A stretch of 64,000 nucleotides of DNA, taken from Novosphingobium sp. PP1Y (GTDB lineage: Bacteria > Pseudomonadota > Alphaproteobacteria > Sphingomonadales > Sphingomonadaceae). The stretch covers positions 837,001-901,000 of the forward strand of contig NC_015580.1 of the NCBI RefSeq assembly GCF_000253255.1, given 5' to 3'. This document shows, one piece after another, positions 59,829-64,000 of this stretch. The position numbers and the translations under genes were made by a program. Under the pieces are notes generated by a model. That model saw only the letters and a list, made by a program, of their open reading frames with translations, was not told the DNA's origin and searched no databases. Each line of letters begins with the position of its first letter. Positions within the stretch are counted from its first letter, which is position 1.

Positions 59829-61697
59829 ATGGCCGACATCAATTCCAAGCTGGAAATCGGCGTAACCACCGGGCCCATCCGCGGCTCGAAGAAGATCTAC
59901 GTCCCGGCCCAGTCGAACCCCTCGGTCAAGGTCGCCATGCGCGAGATTTATTTCGAACCCTCGAGCGGCGAGCCGCCGGTGCGCGTCTATGATACCTCGG
60001 GCCCCTACACCGATCCCGACGCGGCAATCGACATTGCCGCCGGCCTGCCTGCGCTGCGCCGCGAGTGGCAGCTCGCCCGCGGCGACGTGGAGGAATACGC
60101 GCCGCGCGAAGTGAAGCCGGAAGACAACGGCCAGCTCGGTCCGGATCGTTCGGGCGGCGTGCCCCCGTTCCCGACCGCGCTGCGCAAGCCCCTGCGCGCC
60201 AAGGCCGGCAAGAACCTCTCGCAGATGCATTACGCCCGCCAGGGCATCATCACGCCCGAGATGGAATATGTCGCCGAGCGCGAGAATCTGGGCCGGGCGC
60301 GCCTTGCCGAGTACAACCGCTCGGGCGAGAGCTTCGGCGCCTCGATCCCCGACTATGTGACGCCCGAGTTCGTGCGGGACGAAGTGGCGCGCGGCCGTGC
60401 GATCATCCCTTCGAACGTCAATCACCCGGAAAGCGAGCCGATGGCCATCGGTCGCAACTTCTTGGTCAAGATCAACGCCAACATCGGCAATTCGGCGGTC
60501 GCCTCGGACGTTGCCAGCGAAGTCGACAAGATGGTCTGGTCGATCCGCTGGGGCGCGGATACCGTCATGGACCTTTCGACCGGGCGCAACATCCACGACA
60601 CGCGCGAATGGATTATCCGCAACAGCCCGGTTCCGATCGGCACCGTGCCGATCTACCAGGCGCTGGAAAAGGTCGGGGGCATTGCCGAGGAACTGACCTG
60701 GGAGATCTTCCGCGACACCCTGATCGAACAGGCAGAGCAGGGCGTCGACTACTTCACGATCCACGCCGGCGTGCGCCTGCCCTACATCCCGCTGGCAGCC
60801 AAGCGCATGACCGGCATCGTCAGCCGTGGCGGTTCGATCATGGCCAAGTGGTGCCTTGCCCACCACAAGGAGTCGTTCCTCTACGAGAACTTCGACGAGA
60901 TCACCGAGATCATGAAGGCCTACGACATCGCCTACTCGCTCGGTGATGGCCTGCGTCCCGGCTCGATCTACGACGCCAACGACGAGGCGCAGTTCGCCGA
61001 GCTCTATACGCTGGGTGAACTGACCAAGAAGGCCTGGGAGCAGGACGTCCAGGTCATGATCGAAGGCCCCGGCCACGTGCCGATGCACAAGATCAAGGAG
61101 AACATGGAAAAGCAGCTGGAAGGCTGCGGCGAAGCCCCGTTCTACACGCTTGGGCCGCTCACGACCGACATCGCGCCGGGCTACGACCACATCACCAGCG
61201 GCATCGGCGCGGCCCAGATCGGTTGGTACGGCACGGCGATGCTCTGCTACGTCACGCCCAAGGAGCACCTCGGCCTGCCCGACCGCGACGACGTGAAGGT
61301 CGGCGTGGTCACCTACAAGCTGGCGGCCCACGCGGCGGACCTTGCCAAGGGCCACCCTGCTGCGCAGGTGCGCGACGATGCCCTGTCGAAGGCCCGTTTC
61401 GAGTTCCGCTGGCGCGACCAGTTCAACCTCAGCCTCGATCCGGACACGGCAGAGCAATACCACGACCAGACGCTTCCGGCCGAAGGCGCCAAGACCGCGC
61501 ACTTCTGCTCGATGTGCGGGCCCAAGTTCTGCTCGATGAAGATCAGCCAGGAAGTGCGCGACTTCGCCGCCAAGCAGAACCAGCCGAGCACCGGGTTCCT
61601 TGCCGCTGACGAAGCGGAAAAGGGCATGGAAGAGATGTCCAAGGTCTACAAGGAAAAGGGCAACGAACTGTACCTGCCCGCTGACGAGGCCGAGTAA
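59829..61697 (+). CDS. thiC: Phosphomethylpyrimidine synthase
   Basis: The 622-residue radical-SAM enzyme converts 5-aminoimidazole ribotide to HMP phosphate for thiamine. The [4Fe-4S] motif is C560, C563 and C568 (CSMCGPKFC). Other marks are QMHYARQGIITPEMEYVA (written by ends, about 134-152), NSAVASDV and EGPGHVPMHKIKEN. The ATG at 59829 has GGAGAGAAG before it. The frame runs upstream through the riboswitch but is not translated. Expression is set by the TPP riboswitch. A strong hairpin terminator lies about 65 bases after the stop. Confidence 0.97.
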   Translation: MADINSKLEIGVTTGPIRGSKKIYVPAQSNPSVKVAMREIYFEPSSGEPPVRVYDTSGPYTDPDAAIDIAAGLPALRREWQLARGDVEEYAPREVKPEDNGQLGPDRSGGVPPFPTALRKPLRAKAGKNLSQMHYARQGIITPEMEYVAERENLGRARLAEYNRSGESFGASIPDYVTPEFVRDEVARGRAIIPSNVNHPESEPMAIGRNFLVKINANIGNSAVASDVASEVDKMVWSIRWGADTVMDLSTGRNIHDTREWIIRNSPVPIGTVPIYQALEKVGGIAEELTWEIFRDTLIEQAEQGVDYFTIHAGVRLPYIPLAAKRMTGIVSRGGSIMAKWCLAHHKESFLYENFDEITEIMKAYDIAYSLGDGLRPGSIYDANDEAQFAELYTLGELTKKAWEQDVQVMIEGPGHVPMHKIKENMEKQLEGCGEAPFYTLGPLTTDIAPGYDHITSGIGAAQIGWYGTAMLCYVTPKEHLGLPDRDDVKVGVVTYKLAAHAADLAKGHPAAQVRDDALSKARFEFRWRDQFNLSLDPDTAEQYHDQTLPAEGAKTAHFCSMCGPKFCSMKISQEVRDFAAKQNQPSTGFLAADEAEKGMEEMSKVYKEKGNELYLPADEAE

Positions 61698-61761
61698 CCG
61701 TCGCCGGTTTCCAGCGTCTATTCTGGGCGTGACGAAGGGGCCGGGATTGCATGATGACCAG

Positions 61762-61794
61762 GAGCCATGGGCGGGAAAGTCCCGCCCATGGCTC
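61762..61794 (+). terminator. Perfect 15-bp inverted repeat after thiC, probable terminator
   Basis: Arms 61762-61776 and 61780-61794 are exact reverse complements (outer GAGCCATGG) with an AAG loop, giving a very stable hairpin, followed by TT. It lies about 65 bases after the thiC stop. An ATG inside the right arm should not be used as a start. Confidence 0.7.
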
Positions 61795-61829
61795 TTGACC
61801 GGCGGACGGACAGTGCCCAGCTACGCGCG

Positions 61830-62159
61830 ATGAACCGGCCCGATGTCTTTCACGCCCATATTTATTTCGACCCTGCCGAACTGGAGCAGGCCCAGGCGCT
61901 TGCCGAGCGGGTCCGTGTGCGCTTCGGCGTGAAAGTCGGCCGCTTCCACCAGCGTCCGGTCGGGCCGCATCCTCGCGGCAGCTGCCAGTTGACCGTTCCG
62001 GGTGAGGTCTTTGGCGACTTCACCACCTGGGCCGCCGTAAACCGCGGGGCGTTGACGATTTTCGGCCACGCAGAAACCGGCAACGACCTGATCGACCATA
62101 CCAGCCACGTCGTCTGGTTCGGCCCCTCCGAGGAACTCAACCTTTCGCAGTTCATGTAG
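61830..62159 (+). CDS. DOPA 4,5-dioxygenase family protein
   Basis: The 109-residue protein has FHAHIYFDP (histidines H8 and H10), GPHPRGSCQL and HTSHVVWFGPSEELNL, the family signature with the His ligands. In fungi and bacteria the family includes extradiol dioxygenases of catechols. The true substrate in this bacterium is unknown. The ATG at 61830 begins at the family N-terminus. Two upstream in-frame ATGs lie in the terminator. Confidence 0.85.
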   Translation: MNRPDVFHAHIYFDPAELEQAQALAERVRVRFGVKVGRFHQRPVGPHPRGSCQLTVPGEVFGDFTTWAAVNRGALTIFGHAETGNDLIDHTSHVVWFGPSEELNLSQFM

Positions 62160-62236
62160 GGCTGGCAACCCATGCGGGCCTGCCTGCGTTGCCTTGATGA
62201 ATGTGCCGCGCGGCAGCAGGAAGAGAGGAGCCCGCC

Positions 62237-62557
62237 ATGTTCGTCGCCGCCTACTGGTGGAAAGTCCATCCCGGCAAGGAAGAGCAGTTCCGGGCAGCCT
62301 GGCGCCGCGGAACGGCGCTCATCCGCGAAAAGTACGGCTCGCTCGGTTCGCGCCTCCACTACGAAGCCGAAACGGGCCGCTTTATCGGCGTTGCCGAGTG
62401 GCCCGACCGCGAGACCTGGCAGCGGGCCTTCGATGCGCGGATGGTCTATGACGAGCCGGATACCCGCGCCGCGTTCGTCGATGCCATCGGTGATTGGGCG
62501 GAGGAGCCGCTGTTGCTGATGGAGGTCACCGACGATCTGCTCGAGCGCGAAGACTAG
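62237..62557 (+). CDS. Antibiotic biosynthesis monooxygenase-fold (ABM) protein
   Basis: The 106-residue protein has MFVAAYWWKVHPGKEEQF and the segment LHYEAETGRFIGVAEWPDRETW, the ferredoxin-like alpha/beta barrel of the ABM domain. GAGAGGAG precedes the ATG. The substrate is unknown. Confidence 0.75.
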   Translation: MFVAAYWWKVHPGKEEQFRAAWRRGTALIREKYGSLGSRLHYEAETGRFIGVAEWPDRETWQRAFDARMVYDEPDTRAAFVDAIGDWAEEPLLLMEVTDDLLERED

Positions 62558-62702
62558 GGCTGTCGGCGGACCCGGCCGCAGGCCGGTGAAAGCCTGGAGC
62601 TACCCGCAATCCCTTCGCAAAAAGGCGCGGATAGGCAGCGCCCGGCAAATTGCGCGCGGCGCGTAAAGCGTTATGCATCGCAGCGGGCCGCAAAGGGATG
62701 TC

Positions 62703-63104
62703 ATGAACCAGTTTGCCAATTCCGCCGCCGAACTTGCCGTGCGCACACGACGTGCTGCCTTCAATCATGCGATCGAAAATGGCGACCTGGCTGCCATTGC
62801 GCCCATCCTCGGGCGCGACTGCGTGATGGTGACTGGATCGGACAGTGCCGTGATTTCGGGCCGCAACGCCCAGCTCAAGGTCTGGAAGCGCGAGTTCGCG
62901 AGCCCGGCCCGGGCGATCTACACGCGCACGCCGGACCGGGTGGTCGTTTCCGCAGTCGAGCCGATCGCGCTGGAGTATGGGCGCTGGCAAGGCCTGGAGG
63001 ACCGTTCGGGCAAGTCGCTGGGCAGCGGTAACTACACCGCGAAATGGCGCGAAGTGCTGGGCGAGTGGGTCATCGTGGCGGAGATCTACGTCACCCTCGC
63101 GTGA
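62703..63104 (+). CDS. SnoaL/DUF4440-like (NTF2 fold) protein
   Basis: The 133-residue protein has RRAAFNHAIENGDLAAIAPILG, ISGRNAQLKVWKREF and YTAKWREVLGEWVIVAEIY, the NTF2-like cone fold. It is often a small enzyme or binding protein. AAAGGG lies before the ATG at 62703. Function unknown. Confidence 0.75.
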   Translation: MNQFANSAAELAVRTRRAAFNHAIENGDLAAIAPILGRDCVMVTGSDSAVISGRNAQLKVWKREFASPARAIYTRTPDRVVVSAVEPIALEYGRWQGLEDRSGKSLGSGNYTAKWREVLGEWVIVAEIYVTLA

Positions 63105-63216
63105 ATCGGCGGGCGCAGTCGCTTAACTTCGACAGCTAACGACCGTTTTCATCTTCAGGACGGCGGCTCTGCAGGGCCGGGCCGTCAGGTTGAAGATCGC
63201 GAAAACAGGTACGGCA

Positions 63217-63618
63217 ATGCTCAGCAAGATGAACGCTTCGGTCCCACTCGCCCAGTGCTGGTACTTGCGCAAACATGTGCCGGCGGGCCGCAGGCACCGC
63301 GAGGACGACGGGGTGCTGCACTGCACCTGCCGCTATTGCCAGCGCCCGATCAAGTCGCGCGGGGGTAAGATCTGGGATCTTGCCGAGGGTTTCGACCTCG
63401 ATGCCCTCGCCGAGGCCGGCCGCAACCGGCACTTCAGCGTCGTGGACGTGATCGATGACATGGTAATTGCCCGTTATCCCATCGACCGCGAGGCCAGCGA
63501 CGAGGATGTCGCGGAGCTCTTGGCAAACATCTGCGAGAAGCATGGGGTCGAGGACGCTGCGGGCGCGATCGAAGTGCGCCTGGTGCAAGGGCAGGGCGGT
63601 ACGCGCCGGCTGCACTGA
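63217..63618 (+). CDS. Small cysteine-containing protein, function unknown
   Basis: The 133-residue protein has one N-terminal Cys followed by HCTCRYCQRPI (about residues 35-45), a tight Cys cluster that could bind zinc or iron, and a C-terminal acidic helical domain. AGG lies seven bases before the ATG at 63217. The frame extends 9 codons further upstream. I do not recognise the family. Confidence 0.6.
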   Translation: MLSKMNASVPLAQCWYLRKHVPAGRRHREDDGVLHCTCRYCQRPIKSRGGKIWDLAEGFDLDALAEAGRNRHFSVVDVIDDMVIARYPIDREASDEDVAELLANICEKHGVEDAAGAIEVRLVQGQGGTRRLH

Positions 63619-63664
63619 CCCCGCGGGGCCCGATACCGCGACGCGCATGTGCATATACCAATAG

Positions 63665-63697
63665 AAAGGGCGCCAATCCCGGGGGATGGCGCCCTTT
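63665..63697. terminator. Bidirectional intrinsic terminator
   Basis: AAAGGGCGCCA (63665-63675) and TGGCGCCCTTT (63687-63697) pair perfectly around an 11-base loop. A TTTT follows on the plus strand and TTTC on the minus strand. It serves the Cys-cluster gene (+) and the periplasmic gene at 63738-64000 (-). Confidence 0.85.
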
Positions 63698-63737
63698 TCA
63701 TGCTTGCCGTGCGGGCCTTGCGGCCAGCCGTGAAGGC

Positions 63738-64000
63738 TTACTTGAGCTTGGCGAGAGCCTGGTCGGCATCGGTGACCTTGAAGTTCACGGTGCGGTAGTT
63801 GTAGGTGCCGGTCACGCGTTCGCCCGAAACATAGAGGCGGAACGGCACGCCGCCCGAAGCGGTTCCCTTGATCACGGTAACGTCGCCCTTCTGCTCGGTG
63901 GTGTAGGCGTAGTCGACGCCTTCGTGCGAGAAGTTGCGGGCATCTTCGGCCTGAGCGGCAGCCGGAACGGCAACGAGGACGGCAGCGGCGGTGAGAACGG
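63738..64000 (-). CDS. Periplasmic hypothetical protein (5' part beyond the window end)
   Basis: Reading from 64000 down, the frame is open to the TAA at 63738-63740, about 86 residues. It begins inside a signal peptide (VLVAVPAAAQA then EDARNF), so the mature part starts at about residue 20. The mature part is rich in beta strands (FRLYVSGERVTGTYNYRTVNF) and Thr/Val. No family is recognised. The start codon lies beyond 64000. A bidirectional terminator follows its stop. Confidence 0.65.
   Translation of the reverse strand, partial: VLTAAAVLVAVPAAAQAEDARNFSHEGVDYAYTTEQKGDVTVIKGTASGGVPFRLYVSGERVTGTYNYRTVNFKVTDADQALAKLK

Noticed and set aside
59802..61502. Long minus-strand open frame under thiC
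   Set aside because: thiC has full family motifs and a riboswitch. The antisense frame has no recognisable protein features.
61767..61829. Earlier starts for the DOPA dioxygenase-like gene
   Set aside because: They lie in or next to the 15-bp hairpin after thiC. The family N-terminus begins at 61830.
1..64000. CRISPR arrays, insertion sequences and rRNA genes
   Set aside because: No regularly spaced repeats, transposase motifs or rRNA segments were recognised on either strand.

Overview
The window (about 63% G+C) comes from a pigmented alphaproteobacterium of the Sphingomonadales, probably Novosphingobium or a close relative. This is inferred from protein resemblance: a crtY-crtI-crtB carotenoid operon, a GumB/Wza-type exopolysaccharide export protein, an otsB-GH15-otsA trehalose operon, and a TPP-riboswitch thiC. 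No rRNA, IS element or CRISPR array was seen. There is one tRNA gene, tRNA-Thr(CGT).

Bases 1-31,600 are a surface-polysaccharide region made of several short operons. On the left are a truncated GT2 gene and an outer-membrane beta-barrel gene (+), facing an operon for two GT4 enzymes, the export protein and a hexapeptide acetyltransferase (-). Next come a secreted beta-helix protein and UDP-glucose dehydrogenase (-). A second block (9.4-16.8 kb) holds a GT4, a GT2, a second GT2 read divergently, a tandem GT2-GT2 protein and an ABC exporter. UDP-xylose synthase and a GalE follow (-), so UDP-GlcA, UDP-Xyl and UDP-Gal can all be made locally. From 24.0 to 19.0 kb runs a five-gene minus-strand operon in which every junction is a 4-bp overlap: a canonical polyprenyl-phosphate-type GT2, a GT2 paralogue that has lost its DxD, a GlpD-like flavoprotein, an HxH 'PHP-like' protein and a GT4. 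A GT39/83-like membrane transferase, a Wzx-like flippase, an epimerase, a methyltransferase, a two-gene spanin-like pair and an acyltransferase-3 end the region.

Bases 31,600-34,250 are a looser stretch with small proteins, an A+T-rich J-domain gene, the tRNA and a long hairpin. From 34.2 to 45 kb come a second galE, a UDP-glucuronate 4-epimerase, a PilZ-like protein, trehalose synthesis and hydrolysis diverging from an MscS channel (an osmotic-stress module), and a GDP-mannose pair (manC plus a PMM-like HAD enzyme).

The right third is mostly housekeeping and stress genes: dps, 6-phosphogluconolactonase, a NUDIX hydrolase, dinB, an MFS exporter, the carotenoid operon with two extra genes (LOG-like and Tdi1/DUF1851-like), GNAT, MipA, a Cys-rich UDG-family protein, a DUF4261-like protein, an SRAP/YedK homologue without its catalytic Cys and His, riboswitch-controlled thiC with a strong terminator, and several small enzymes.

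The best candidates for undescribed biology are the five-gene coupled operon at 19.0-24.0 kb, the degenerate SRAP protein, and the two passengers in the carotenoid operon.
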